From the NCBI GenBank assembly GCA_949286885.1, contig CASEEG010000110.1, positions 1 to 50,064 on the forward strand: DNA of 50,064 nt. Direction: 5' to 3'. Shown one piece after another: positions 15,796 through 23,702 of this stretch (position 1 is the first letter of the stretch; each line of letters begins with the position of its first letter). This DNA is from an uncultured bacterium (lineage in GTDB: Bacteria > Cyanobacteriota > Vampirovibrionia > Gastranaerophilales > Gastranaerophilaceae). Position numbers and translations under genes: made by a program. Below the pieces are notes generated by a model. It was not told where the DNA came from and searched no databases. It was given only the letters and a program-made list of their open reading frames with translations.

Positions 15796-16862
15796 TATTC
15801 TTCCTTATTGTCTTCTTCTGTTTTTTGACTTGCTTTTTTAGCTGCTGCAAGTTTTTCTCTTACTTTTGTTTCAATTTCAGCTAAAATATCAGGGTTAGCT
15901 TCCAAAAATTCTTTTGATTTATCTCTGCCCTGACCGAGTTTTTCATCGTTATAGCTAAACCAGGCACCTGCTTTTTTAACTATATCCATATTAACTGCAA
16001 CGTCAAGAATATTGCCTATAGCGCAAATGCCTTTGCCGTAAATTATGTCAAATTCAGCAACTCTAAATGGCGGAGCAACCTTGTTTTTAACAACTTTTAC
16101 TTTTACTCTGTTACCGATGTCCTCGCCGTCTTTGTTTTTTACAGAGTCAATTCTTCTTATGTCAAGTCTTACTGAAGCATAGTATTTAAGCGCATTACCG
16201 CCTGTTGTTGTTTCAGGATTACCAAACATAATGCCGATTTTTTGCCTTAATTGGTTAATAAAAATAACTGTTGTGTTGGTTTTGCCTACAATACCTGTTA
16301 ATTTTCTTAAAGCTTTTGACATTAAACGTGCTTGCAGACCCATTTGCTGCTCGTCCATTGCTTTTTCAATTTCAGCCTTAGGTACAAGTGCTGCAACTGA
16401 GTCGATGACAATAACATCTATTGCACCTGAGCGCACAAGCTCCTCTGTAATTTCAAGTGCCTGCTCACCTGTATCAGGCTGAGAAATTAAAAGCTCATCC
16501 ACATTTACACCTAAATTCCTTGCATACTCTGGATCAAGAGCATGTTCTGCGTCGATAAATGCTGCAATACCTCCTTTTTTTTGAGATTCTGCAACAATGT
16601 GCTGAGCTAAAGTTGTTTTACCACTTGATTCAGGCCCGTAAATTTCTATAACTCTGCCTTTTGGAACACCGCCAATGCCAAGTGCTATATCAAGTGCTAA
16701 AGCGCCTGTGGGGATGTATTCCACATTAAGAGTAGACTTATCGCCAAGGCGCATGATTGAACCTTTGCCAAAGTCTTTTTCAATTTTATCCAGTGCGAGT
16801 TTTAAGGCTTTATCTTTGCCTGCTTTTATCTCATCGAGTTCTTTTTCTTTAGTTTCAGCCAT
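15795..16862 (-). CDS. recA: RecA recombinase
   Basis: ATP-dependent strand exchange and SOS coprotease. 355 aa, normal length. Walker [17 protein letters not shown] (~75-90), the MRLGD entry, [15 protein letters not shown] (Walker B, ~149-163), loop L1 [19 protein letters not shown]2 [21 protein letters not shown] (shown in part), and an acidic C-terminal tail ending EEDNKEE. GAGGA lies 6-7 nt before the ATG. No LexA-box-like palindrome was recognised in the 49-nt gap to kdsA. Confidence 0.97.
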   Translation of the reverse strand: MAETKEKELDEIKAGKDKALKLALDKIEKDFGKGSIMRLGDKSTLNVEYIPTGALALDIALGIGGVPKGRVIEIYGPESSGKTTLAQHIVAESQKKGGIAAFIDAEHALDPEYARNLGVNVDELLISQPDTGEQALEITEELVRSGAIDVIVIDSVAALVPKAEIEKAMDEQQMGLQARLMSKALRKLTGIVGKTNTTVIFINQLRQKIGIMFGNPETTTGGNALKYYASVRLDIRRIDSVKNKDGEDIGNRVKVKVVKNKVAPPFRVAEFDIIYGKGICAIGNILDVAVNMDIVKKAGAWFSYNDEKLGQGRDKSKEFLEANPDILAEIETKVREKLAAAKKASQKTEEDNKEE

Positions 16863-16894
16863 TTAAAATCCTCTATTCCCTAATCTTTATGAAT

Positions 16895-16904
16895 ATTATA
16901 TAAT
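16895..16904. promoter_or_regulatory. symmetric -10 element ATTATATAAT between recA and kdsA
   Basis: A 10-bp perfect palindrome that contains TATAAT on both strands (plus 16899-16904, minus 16900-16895). The plus box ends 7 nt before the kdsA ATG, predicting a leaderless kdsA mRNA. The minus box gives recA a ~25-nt leader with a ribosome site. -35 boxes are poor. Confidence 0.65.
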
Positions 16905-16911
16905 AAAAGTT

Positions 16912-17730
16912 ATGAAAACAGTACAACTTAACAATTTTGAAATCGGCGGCGATAAGCTTACTATTTTTGCAGGTCCATGTGTTATAGAAAATTCTGACAT
17001 GCTTTTTTTATGCGCACAAAAACTAAAAGAGATATGCGATAAGCTTGATATTAACTATATTTTTAAAGCGAGTTTCGATAAGGCAAATCGCTCGTCAATT
17101 AACTCTTACAGAGGCCCAGGGCTTGAAATTGGTTTAAATATGTTAAATGAGGTAAAACAAAAGTTTAATGTGCCTGTTGTAACTGATTTTCATGAGCCAT
17201 TTCAAGCGCAAATGGTTGCGCAAGTGGCTGATGTTTTACAAATACCTGCTTTTTTGTGTCGTCAGACTGATATGCTTGTTGCAGCAGCAAAAACAGGGAA
17301 AATTGTGAACATTAAAAAAGGGCAATTTTTATCTCCTTATCAAATGAGCTCACTTGCAAAAAAAGTTTTAGATAGCAATAACGATAAAATTTTAATAACA
17401 GAGCGTGGAACAAGCTTTGGTTATAACAATTTAGTTGTTGATATGCGCGCAATACAAATTATTCAGGAAATGGGCTACCCTGTTGTATTTGACGCTACTC
17501 ACAGTGTTCAATTGCCAGGTGGTAGAGGAGAAAGCTCAGGCGGTGAGAGGAAATTTGTTCCCTTGCTTGCAAAAAGTGCAATTGCAGCAGGGGCAAGGGC
17601 TTTATTTTTTGAAGTTCATCCATGTCCAAGCTGTGCTAAGTGCGACGGGGATAATATGATTGCGCTGGATGATGCTTATGAGTTATTTAGCAATCTGAAA
17701 AAACTCTTTGATTCTGTTCAATCTCTTTAA
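16912..17730 (+). CDS. kdsA: 3-deoxy-D-manno-octulosonate-8-phosphate synthase, metal-dependent type
   Basis: Condenses PEP with arabinose-5-phosphate to KDO-8-P for LPS inner core/lipid A attachment, so the cell has an outer membrane. 272 aa. Visible: FAGPCVIEN (19-27), where the Cys marks the metal-dependent class (non-metal enzymes have Asn there), KASFDKANRSS, RGPGLEIGL, VTDFHEP (~81-87), the LQIPAFLCRQTD block, VNIKKGQF, DATHSVQLPGG and FFEVHPCPSCAKCDGDN. The last block is an extra Cys cluster near the C-terminal metal site. Start at 16912 predicted leaderless. Confidence 0.95.
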   Translation: MKTVQLNNFEIGGDKLTIFAGPCVIENSDMLFLCAQKLKEICDKLDINYIFKASFDKANRSSINSYRGPGLEIGLNMLNEVKQKFNVPVVTDFHEPFQAQMVAQVADVLQIPAFLCRQTDMLVAAAKTGKIVNIKKGQFLSPYQMSSLAKKVLDSNNDKILITERGTSFGYNNLVVDMRAIQIIQEMGYPVVFDATHSVQLPGGRGESSGGERKFVPLLAKSAIAAGARALFFEVHPCPSCAKCDGDNMIALDDAYELFSNLKKLFDSVQSL

Positions 17731-18161
17731 TTATGAAAAACCATTTTGCCATAAGCTTGAAGAAAATCTTCTATGTCTGCCTTTTTGAAAAATCCCAACT
17801 CTTCTATTGCTTGTGCACTTATCTGGGCGCTAGGTGTGAATTCCTGCATCTTTGTTGCGTTCATCAATACTTTTGCACCATTCCTTGCTTCTTGAAATGT
17901 TGCCCCTTGTGACATCGCTTCTTTAATTAACTGTTCTGTTGCCGACAGGTTAGGTGTTCTGCTAGGGATAAATGAAGGCTTCGGTAAGCTTATTTTTAAA
18001 TCCGCTTTATTTATATTTCCTGCTAATTCTACAGCCTTAGAGCAGATTTCATTTTCTTGTTTTTTTATCGCAGTTGCTATGGGTTGCATTGTATTTGTAT
18101 TTATCTTAAATATTTTTTTATCAATAAAACTATTTAAAACTTTTCTTATATTCATTTTCAC
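17727..18161 (-). CDS. unknown helical protein
   Basis: 144 aa. Lys-rich, helical N-terminus, a proline-rich patch (~57-68, LPKPSFIPSRTP), then NLSATEQLIKEAMSQGATF and a C-terminal ADIEDFLQAYGKM helix. No membrane segment or known motif. GGAAGGTG precedes the ATG by 4-5 nt, with a TATACT -10 upstream. It shares a TTAA stop with kdsA. 18162-18245 downstream has no clear terminator. Confidence 0.65.
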   Translation of the reverse strand: MKMNIRKVLNSFIDKKIFKINTNTMQPIATAIKKQENEICSKAVELAGNINKADLKISLPKPSFIPSRTPNLSATEQLIKEAMSQGATFQEARNGAKVLMNATKMQEFTPSAQISAQAIEELGFFKKADIEDFLQAYGKMVFHN

Positions 18162-18245
18162 CTTCCAGATTAATAGTATAATATTAAATTCGTGTAAATA
18201 ATAGAATTGACTTATTTTTAAATTTTTTTAATAAAAATTTACATA

Positions 18246-19025
18246 TTAAAATATACTTGCATAAGAATTCATATAATCAGTTATAACATTAATCAGCATG
18301 GGCAAAATCCAAACCAAAATTAGTGCACCTAAGACAGGTTTAAAAAGAAAGCTTAGCTGAAAAACGTTTACTTGCGGGGCTGTTTTTGAAATTATACCTA
18401 AAATTATATCCTGCCCTAAAGTTGCAAGTAAAACAGGCGCTGCAAGCTGCATACCAAAATATAAAACATTTGATGTTATTATTACAAGGTAATTTGTGTT
18501 TATGACTTTTGCAAGCGGGATTATTGTCTGATACATTCCAAAAACGTCAAAACTCCTTATAAAAGCGTTTATTAGCCAATATGTTCCGCCTGCACTTATA
18601 AAAATTATTAATCCTAAAATTGTAAAATAATTTCCTAAAATTGAAGTTTGTGCACGTGTTGTAGGGTCTAAAACCATAGCAGAAGATAAACCCATTTGTG
18701 TGTTTATCATATCACCACCTGCGCTTACGGCAGCTAAAACACAGTTTGCTATAAAACCTAAAATTGCGCCAAAGGCAAAATTTAAGAGTATTCCAAGTAC
18801 AATTGAAGTGTTGGGAGGAATAGGTTGAGGTTTAATTAGCATAGTTACGATGACTGTAACAATAAGCGCAATTGAAATTCTTACCATTGAGGGGATTTCT
18901 TTTCTGTTAAACGGCGGTGCAAATTGCATAAGTCCAAGCATTCTGGAAAACACCATAATTCCCGCGCCCAATGCTAAATTGAGCTCGGGAAAAAGTTTTG
19001 CAAATTGTGCTAAAAATAAATCCAT
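18246..19025 (-). CDS. fliR: FliR/SctT-family export gate protein
   Basis: Inner-membrane component of the flagellar/type III export gate (FliP5-FliQ4-FliR1). 259 aa, typical length, six predicted membrane segments. Family blocks: ALGAGIMVFSRMLGLMQFAP (~18-37), GDMINTQMGLSSAMVLDPTT (~103-122), a central GGTYWLINAF and the C-terminal QLSFLFKPVLGALILVWILP. It ends the minus-strand operon. flhB, which usually follows or is fused to fliR, is not present nearby. Confidence 0.93.
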   Translation of the reverse strand: MDLFLAQFAKLFPELNLALGAGIMVFSRMLGLMQFAPPFNRKEIPSMVRISIALIVTVIVTMLIKPQPIPPNTSIVLGILLNFAFGAILGFIANCVLAAVSAGGDMINTQMGLSSAMVLDPTTRAQTSILGNYFTILGLIIFISAGGTYWLINAFIRSFDVFGMYQTIIPLAKVINTNYLVIITSNVLYFGMQLAAPVLLATLGQDIILGIISKTAPQVNVFQLSFLFKPVLGALILVWILPMLINVITDYMNSYASIF

Positions 19026-19035
19026 AAGTTATTTT

Positions 19036-19419
19036 TTAAGGTTCAATTCTGCAATTTCCAACAATTGCACCCATTTTTTTGTATTTGTTGTCTATATTAT
19101 ATTTAATAGATTGAGTGTTTCCGTCTTGTGTAGTTATTTCAAAGCTTGAGCTTGATTTGTCAAAAGTTCTTATAACAAGCGTGCTTGCAGCTCTGTCGCC
19201 TTGTTCAAAGGGTTCATTGTCCATAAAGAAAAATCTTAAATTTGCTCTGTCGCCAAGGTTAACACTTTGAATTATAGAAGGACAAGATATTGTATATCTT
19301 GAATAGGGTCTTAATCCTACGTTGTCTCCTTCTCTAAAAATGCTGTTTGCATCGATCTCATAAGCACATACAGTACATATTGAAAATAAAATTCCTAAAA
19401 TAGTAAATAATTTTTTCAT
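19036..19419 (-). CDS. secreted/periplasmic unknown protein inserted between fliQ and fliR
   Basis: 127 aa. A signal peptide (MKKLFTILGILFSICTVCAY, cut near 19) precedes a ~108-residue beta-rich domain: SRYTISCPSIIQSVNLGDRA, FFMDNEPFEQGDRAAST, LVIRTFDKSSSSFEITTQDG. Two Cys (~50 and ~123) could form a disulfide. It lies 3 nt after fliQ and 10 nt before fliR, so it belongs to the operon. No standard flagellar or type III protein occupies this place; it may be an envelope partner of the export gate (inference). Confidence 0.75.
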   Translation of the reverse strand: MKKLFTILGILFSICTVCAYEIDANSIFREGDNVGLRPYSRYTISCPSIIQSVNLGDRANLRFFFMDNEPFEQGDRAASTLVIRTFDKSSSSFEITTQDGNTQSIKYNIDNKYKKMGAIVGNCRIEP

Positions 19420-19422
19420 TTT

Positions 19423-19914
19423 CTACCTTCCCATCATCTTGTTTCTTTCAATAAAATTAGGTGTCGGGTTTGCTCCTTTTTTTGTCGGGCCATAAAGGTT
19501 TTTGTCAGCTTTATCAACCCATGGGAGTTTTCCCGGATTTTTCATAATTTCTTTTAAATCTTTTTGAGAACCGTCAATTTTGTCATACATTTCATTTGTA
19601 AAAGGACGAGTGTATTTGTAATAGTTTGAATCAAGGACATATTCTTGATTATGCGGGACGACGTTAAAAGCTACTGCTGTTCCTTCAATTACATATTCAG
19701 TTAGAATTTTAATATACCACATTCCAAGAATTATAATAGTTAAAAACACTGCAATAATTTTTGGTGCGGCAGCAATTGTTTGTTCTTGAACTTGCGTTAC
19801 AGCTTGTAATATACCTACAACAAGACCTATTGCTGCTGCAACCAAAACGCAAGGTAATGATATCATTAACATTACCATAAAGCCTTTTGCCAAGTATTCT
19901 ACAAGTATTTCCAT
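19423..19914 (-). CDS. fliQ: FliQ/SctS-family export gate protein with long C-terminal extension
   Basis: Residues 1-~85 are FliQ: two membrane helices (FMVMLMISLPCVLVAAAIGL and IAVFLTIIILGMWYIKILTEY) separated by the conserved GILQAVTQVQEQTIAAAPK. FliQ is normally ~89 aa; this one is 163. The extra ~75 residues are soluble, with Tyr/Asn/Lys content (LDSNYYKYTRPFTNEMY ... NFIERNKMMGR), and no recognised domain. The start overlaps the fliP stop by one base (TGATG). The extension is in frame and continuous, so it is not an annotation error. Confidence 0.92.
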   Translation of the reverse strand: MEILVEYLAKGFMVMLMISLPCVLVAAAIGLVVGILQAVTQVQEQTIAAAPKIIAVFLTIIILGMWYIKILTEYVIEGTAVAFNVVPHNQEYVLDSNYYKYTRPFTNEMYDKIDGSQKDLKEIMKNPGKLPWVDKADKNLYGPTKKGANPTPNFIERNKMMGR

Positions 19915-20552
19915 CAGTTAAAACTCTCCACAAGTCCTTTAACAATTAAACTCCAGCCGTCTACCGCAATAAATATTAAAAGCTTAAACGGTAGAGAAAT
20001 AATTGTCGGTGATAACATAAACATACCTAAAGCAAGTAAAATATTCGCCACAACAAGGTCAAGTACAATAAATGGTATAAAAATTATAAAACCTATTTCA
20101 AAAGCTGTTTTTAATTCGCTTATAATGTAAGCGGGTGCTACTTCCCACATTGTAAGTTCATCAGGCGTTGCAGGGGCTTGTTTTCTTGTTTTTTCGACAA
20201 AAAATGCCAGATCATCCTGACGGGTTTGTTTGAGCATAAACTCTTTAAGAGGTTTTGAGCCTTGAGCAATGCACTCTACCATATTGCCATTTTTATAGGA
20301 AACTTGTCCTGCTTTTATCATTTGATCAAAAACAGGGGACATGGTGTAAAAAGTTAAAATCATCGAAAGACCTATAAGAACAATAGCGGGAGGTACACTT
20401 TGAGTACCAAGTGCTGTTTTTAACATTGAAAAAACAATTGTAAATCTTAAAAAAGATGTCATACAAGTAAAAACAAAGGGCAGCAATGAAAAAAGAGTCA
20501 TTACTACAAGCAGTTGTATAACAGGATTCATATCTTTTAAAAGTACGTCCAT
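19914..20552 (-). CDS. fliP: FliP/SctR-family export gate protein
   Basis: 212 aa. Signature FVFTCMTSFLRFTIVFSMLK (~26-45), then TALGTQSVPPAIVLIGLSMI (~46-65), TMSPVFDQM, and the C-terminal ELKTAFEIGFIIFIPFIVLD, LLALGMFMLSP blocks with four membrane segments. The 'ALGT' form is more flagellar-like than injectisome-like. It is shorter than many flagellar FliP proteins because the N-terminal cleaved signal peptide seen in them is absent. It starts 1 nt after the fliO-like gene. Confidence 0.93.
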   Translation of the reverse strand: MDVLLKDMNPVIQLLVVMTLFSLLPFVFTCMTSFLRFTIVFSMLKTALGTQSVPPAIVLIGLSMILTFYTMSPVFDQMIKAGQVSYKNGNMVECIAQGSKPLKEFMLKQTRQDDLAFFVEKTRKQAPATPDELTMWEVAPAYIISELKTAFEIGFIIFIPFIVLDLVVANILLALGMFMLSPTIISLPFKLLIFIAVDGWSLIVKGLVESFN

Positions 20553-20553
20553 T

Positions 20554-20961
20554 TTAATATCTTTCTTTTTTTGAATTTATTTCTTTTAAAATAGTTCTCA
20601 TAACATTTTTTGAGCCTGAGTTTGATTTTTTAAGTTCAATTAATTTTTCTTCAAGTGATTCTGTAGAAAGCTCTTTTTTTTCTTTGATAACAGGTTGTTT
20701 TGTTTCTTTGGTTTCTTCTGAATTTAATTTTGAAATAAGAGTTGTAGAGTCAATGTCTGAAGCTATTAAAAATTTTTCGCCTTCGTAATTTATTACATAT
20801 AAAGATTTTCTTTGGTTTAGCCTTAACATGTCTTCGATTTTTAGCTTTGAAATATGCGTGTTCTGCCCTAAAACCACGTTTTTGTACACTGCAAAAGCTA
20901 CAAAAATCACCCCAAGCATTGCAAGTGTATAAAATATAAAAGCTATTATGTGTGTTGTCAT
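20554..20961 (-). CDS. fliO: FliO-like assembly factor
   Basis: 135 aa. One N-terminal membrane segment (~6-29, IAFIFYTLAMLGVIFVAFAVYK), then a FliO-type cytoplasmic domain: LKIEDMLRLNQRKSLYVINYEGEKFLI (shown in parts), SDIDSTTLISKLN (~40-82), and a charged Lys/Glu tail. FliO aids FliP ring assembly. Sequence similarity in this family is always weak; the call rests on the membrane topology, the 'LNQRKSLYVIxYEGEKFLIA' pattern and its place immediately before fliP. Confidence 0.75.
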   Translation of the reverse strand: MTTHIIAFIFYTLAMLGVIFVAFAVYKNVVLGQNTHISKLKIEDMLRLNQRKSLYVINYEGEKFLIASDIDSTTLISKLNSEETKETKQPVIKEKKELSTESLEEKLIELKKSNSGSKNVMRTILKEINSKKERY

Positions 20962-20969
20962 TTATTTTC

Positions 20970-22235
20970 CTACTTTTCTTCTTCAAAGTCAGAATAGTCA
21001 AAATCTTCTTCTACGTCATCTTTTTTTGGTGCAGCTTGTGGTTTTGCTTGCGGTTTTTGTGCTTGAGGCGATGATGGGTGTGGTTTTTGCGCTTGCACTT
21101 TTTGTGCTTGTGTAGCAGCAGCTTTAGGTGCAGCCTTTTGTGTTTGGGTTGCTTGTGTTTTAGCTTGAGATTGTTGAGGCTGTGCTGATGTTTTTGGTGT
21201 ATCGCTTATGATTTCATTAATTTTGACAGCATATTTATCATTAATAATTACAAGTTCGCCTTTTGCAACCGTTTTATCTTCAACAAGGAGTGAAATTTCA
21301 TTGTTAAAAACAGAGCCCAAGTCTATTACAAGTCCTTTTGAGATGTGTTTTAGTTCACCCAGGGTCATTTTAACCTTTTTAAAACGGGCGTTAACTTCTA
21401 TTTGTATATCATCCCACATATTTTTATTTATATTCTCCTCTCCGTCAATATCATGTTCATCTTCGTCAAGTTCAATCATAAGGGCAGGGTCAGGGTTTAT
21501 TTTGAATTCCCTTATGTTTTCACCCGTTATTATTTTCATTTTATTTACAAAACTATCCTCAAGAAGTATTATGTCGCCATAGGAAATATTTTTCAAATCG
21601 TTAAGAGTTATTTTTGAACTTCCTGCTTCAATATCAATATAAGCATTTATATTTTTGAATTCATCATCACTAAAATTTTCTTCTTTTTTTATTTCTGCTC
21701 TTTTAATTCTTGAAGATGGCAGAGTAATTACAATTTTTGAATTCCTTTCATCTTTATCTTTAATGATGATTACAAAATTGTAAACTTCTTTGTTTTTTAA
21801 TTCAAATTTATTCAAATTTTCTTGCGGGATAAGTATATTTGAAAAAGATTTATATATATAATCGCAATAACCGTTTAAAATTCTGACTTCAAGTTCAGAT
21901 AAGTCACTTAATTCAAATAATGGTAAATTTGATCCAAAAGCATTGTGCAAGAATAATCTTGCAAATTCTTCGCTGAGTCTTATTGTAACAGGCGGCACAA
22001 TTTCTGATGGTACTTGACTTATGAAAAAAGAATCATTTTTTAAGTATTTATCTTCTTTGACTTTTTCAAGATTATTTATGTCAAAAAGGCGAAACTCGTA
22101 TTTTTCTTCCCAAAAATTTTGTGTAGCATCAATAATTTTAGGCAAAAATTCGCCGTCAAATTCCATAATAACACTTGAAATTTGACCGCATTTTTTTTCA
22201 TCAAAGATGTTTTCTAAACCCCTTTGCGCGCTCAA
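20970..22235 (-). CDS. double SPOA-domain protein (FliM/FliN/SctQ family) with low-complexity tail
   Basis: 421 aa. Residues ~1-190 are a FliM/SctQ-like N-terminal region. SPOA domain 1 at ~194-256 (IDIEAGSSKITLNDLKNISY, then GDIILLEDS), an acidic linker (~257-270), SPOA domain 2 at ~276-343 (IEVNARFKKVKMTLGELKHI, SKGLVIDLGS). The tail 345-421 is a Gln/Ala/Lys/Pro-rich, disordered segment ending in an acidic DDVEEDFDYSDFEEE. Two SPOA domains in one chain resemble injectisome SctQ or a FliM-FliN merger; it would form the export sorting platform or C-ring. TTG start with AAGGT ~6 nt upstream and a promoter at 22270-22298. Confidence 0.85.
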   Translation of the reverse strand: MSAQRGLENIFDEKKCGQISSVIMEFDGEFLPKIIDATQNFWEEKYEFRLFDINNLEKVKEDKYLKNDSFFISQVPSEIVPPVTIRLSEEFARLFLHNAFGSNLPLFELSDLSELEVRILNGYCDYIYKSFSNILIPQENLNKFELKNKEVYNFVIIIKDKDERNSKIVITLPSSRIKRAEIKKEENFSDDEFKNINAYIDIEAGSSKITLNDLKNISYGDIILLEDSFVNKMKIITGENIREFKINPDPALMIELDEDEHDIDGEENINKNMWDDIQIEVNARFKKVKMTLGELKHISKGLVIDLGSVFNNEISLLVEDKTVAKGELVIINDKYAVKINEIISDTPKTSAQPQQSQAKTQATQTQKAAPKAAATQAQKVQAQKPHPSSPQAQKPQAKPQAAPKKDDVEEDFDYSDFEEEK

Positions 22236-22269
22236 TTTTTACCTTATTCAACTATACTTATCCGTAATT

Positions 22270-22298
22270 ATTATATATTTTAGTATAAATGCGGGCAA
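22270..22298 (-). promoter_or_regulatory. promoter of the export operon
   Basis: Minus strand: -35 TTGCCC (22298-22293, 4 of 6), a 17-nt spacer, perfect -10 TATAAT (22275-22270), then a ~28-nt leader with TAAGGT before the TTG start. The layout is sigma70-like; no sigma28- or sigma54-type box was seen. Confidence 0.6.
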
Positions 22299-22312
22299 TT
22301 TGTTAAATTTTG

Positions 22313-22537
22313 TTATTCTTTAAAAGGATTTTGTTTTTTTATTTTAGATGGGTCTACTTTCACCATAAAACCGCACTTTGTGCAGGCAAGGACTTTTTTA
22401 GTCGAGTCAATGGGAACAAAAATGTGTTCGCATTTTTGTTCTTCTTCTTTTTCTTGAGGTTTTTCTTTTTTTAAAAAATTAAAATCTCGATTTTTAATTT
22501 TTGTGCTTAGCTTTGCAATAAGTTCAATGATATACAT
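22313..22537 (-). CDS. small zinc-ribbon-like unknown protein
   Basis: 74 aa. A basic-acidic N-terminus (KKEKPQEKEEEQK) leads to C-E-H (36-38) and CTKCGF (~52-57), a likely zinc site, then a Lys-rich end. It lies just upstream of the export operon, on the same strand, with its own symmetric -10 (22552-22559) and a leader of about 7 nt. The start ATG has no clear ribosome site. Function unknown. Confidence 0.65.
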   Translation of the reverse strand: MYIIELIAKLSTKIKNRDFNFLKKEKPQEKEEEQKCEHIFVPIDSTKKVLACTKCGFMVKVDPSKIKKQNPFKE

Positions 22538-22551
22538 AATCTTATTTTTTA

Positions 22552-22559
22552 ATTATAAT
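22552..22559. promoter_or_regulatory. symmetric -10 element ATTATAAT
   Basis: Plus TATAAT (22554-22559) ends 8 nt before the ATG at 22568; minus TATAAT (22557-22552) serves the 74-aa gene. No clear -35. Confidence 0.55.
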
Positions 22560-22567
22560 TTTATTAT

Positions 22568-23365
22568 ATGAAAAATCAATTTAAAAAATTTATATCTTCA
22601 ACTGTTGACTATCACAATTTTAAAGGTGCGCTTGAAATTGCAAATGAGCTTAATTGTGGGATAGAAATTAGTCGTTTTGGCAGATTAAAAGACATTGAAG
22701 ACTTGTTTGACATAACAAAAAAAGAGTATAAGGCAGCGCTAAAAGATTTTGATGGTGAAGTTACTTTGCATGGGTTTTTCTCAAACTTAAATGTTGCTGC
22801 AAAAGACCCCCTAATTCGTGAGGTGTCTGAAAAAAGGTATTATCAGAGCTTAGAGCTTGCCTGTGAATTTAATGCTAAAACTGTTGTTTTCCATACTTGT
22901 TTTAATAATTTATTGAAACATCAGGAATATAGGCAGCTTTATTTTAGAAGGAATATTGAATTTTTCCATGAGTTTATTCCATATTTTGAAAAAGAAGGGA
23001 TAATTGCAACTATTGAAAATGTTCATGAGCCTGATTGGGAGCTTATAAGAAGTATTGTCGCAACTATTAATTCACCTAACTTAAAAGTTACAATTGATGT
23101 TGGACATTGTAATTTGCACTCTGATTACCCTGTACCTGAGTGGATAAAAAATTATGGGATAATGCTGCATCATATGCATTTTCATAATAATTTTAAAGAT
23201 GAAGATTCTCATAGCTCGCTTTTAAAAGGTTCTCTTGATATTAAACCAATTATAAAAACACTAAATGAAATGCAGCTAAATCCTCAAATTACTTTTGAAA
23301 TTTTTGATAAAGATGCACTTTTTGAAAGCGTTAAATACTTTGATGAAGTGGTTGAAGGGGTTTAG
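22568..23365 (+). CDS. TIM-barrel sugar phosphate isomerase/epimerase-like protein (AP endonuclease 2 superfamily)
   Basis: 265 aa. Typical xylose-isomerase-like barrel: GIEISRFGRL (~37-46), VTLHGFFSNLN (~65-75), TVVFHTCF (~109-116), TIENVHEPDW (~145-154), VTIDVGHCNLHS (~180-191), HHMHFHNNFKDEDSH (~203-217) and QITFEIFD (~245-252). His, Glu and Asp at these places would bind the metal. Substrate unknown. Predicted leaderless. A gene-free repeat block follows. Confidence 0.85.
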   Translation: MKNQFKKFISSTVDYHNFKGALEIANELNCGIEISRFGRLKDIEDLFDITKKEYKAALKDFDGEVTLHGFFSNLNVAAKDPLIREVSEKRYYQSLELACEFNAKTVVFHTCFNNLLKHQEYRQLYFRRNIEFFHEFIPYFEKEGIIATIENVHEPDWELIRSIVATINSPNLKVTIDVGHCNLHSDYPVPEWIKNYGIMLHHMHFHNNFKDEDSHSSLLKGSLDIKPIIKTLNEMQLNPQITFEIFDKDALFESVKYFDEVVEGV

Positions 23366-23516
23366 TTGTCTGCGTAGGGTCTGCAACGTAGTTGTAAAAT
23401 AATCCGTCACCCTGAGCACAAAAACCCTGTCACCCTGAACTCGTTTGACTGCTTTTGCCAAAATCTTTGATTTTGTGCAAAATGTCCCTACTGGGCAGGG
23501 TCTTATGTCCATACTA
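23366..23516. other. left part of a gene-free repeat block
   Basis: No gene. It contains the 10-bp word GTCACCCTGA twice (23406-23415, 23429-23438) and a hairpin CAAAATC-TTT-GATTTTG (23459-23475). Base composition is GC-richer than the flanks. Similar GTCACCCTGA words occur in dispersed non-coding repeats of several bacteria. Confidence 0.6.
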
Positions 23517-23588
23517 GGCATCGCCTATCAACAGTTGCGTTTTCGACCCGCTCAACGCGGCTCTCAAACTCACTCTGGCTTACGCGTT
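23517..23588. repeat. 72-bp direct repeat, copy 1
   Basis: Begins GGCATCGCCTATCAACAGTT and ends GGCTTACGCGTT. It is identical base for base to copy 2, 186 bp downstream. Markedly GC-richer than the genome. No translated product is supported. Confidence 0.95.
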
Positions 23589-23666
23589 GCTCCTGTGGGT
23601 ATCTCGGCTCTGCTCGCCTCGGTCGGCTCACAGCCTCGATTATCCTACGTACCCCAAGAGTATTAC

Positions 23667-23700
23667 CAATCCGTTAGCTCATATCTTCGCTAACGGATTG
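23667..23700. repeat. 12-bp inverted repeat between the two direct repeats
   Basis: CAATCCGTTAGC (23667-23678) and GCTAACGGATTG (23689-23700) with a 10-nt loop; it ends 2 nt before copy 2. It could be the end of a mobile cassette, a transcript terminator-like hairpin, or part of a repeat unit. Confidence 0.85.
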
Positions 23701-23702
23701 TG

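Noticed and set aside
20750..21617. Several 70-124-aa plus/minus ORFs within the SPOA gene
   Set aside because: Shadows of the coding frame in a low-complexity, Gln/Lys-rich gene.
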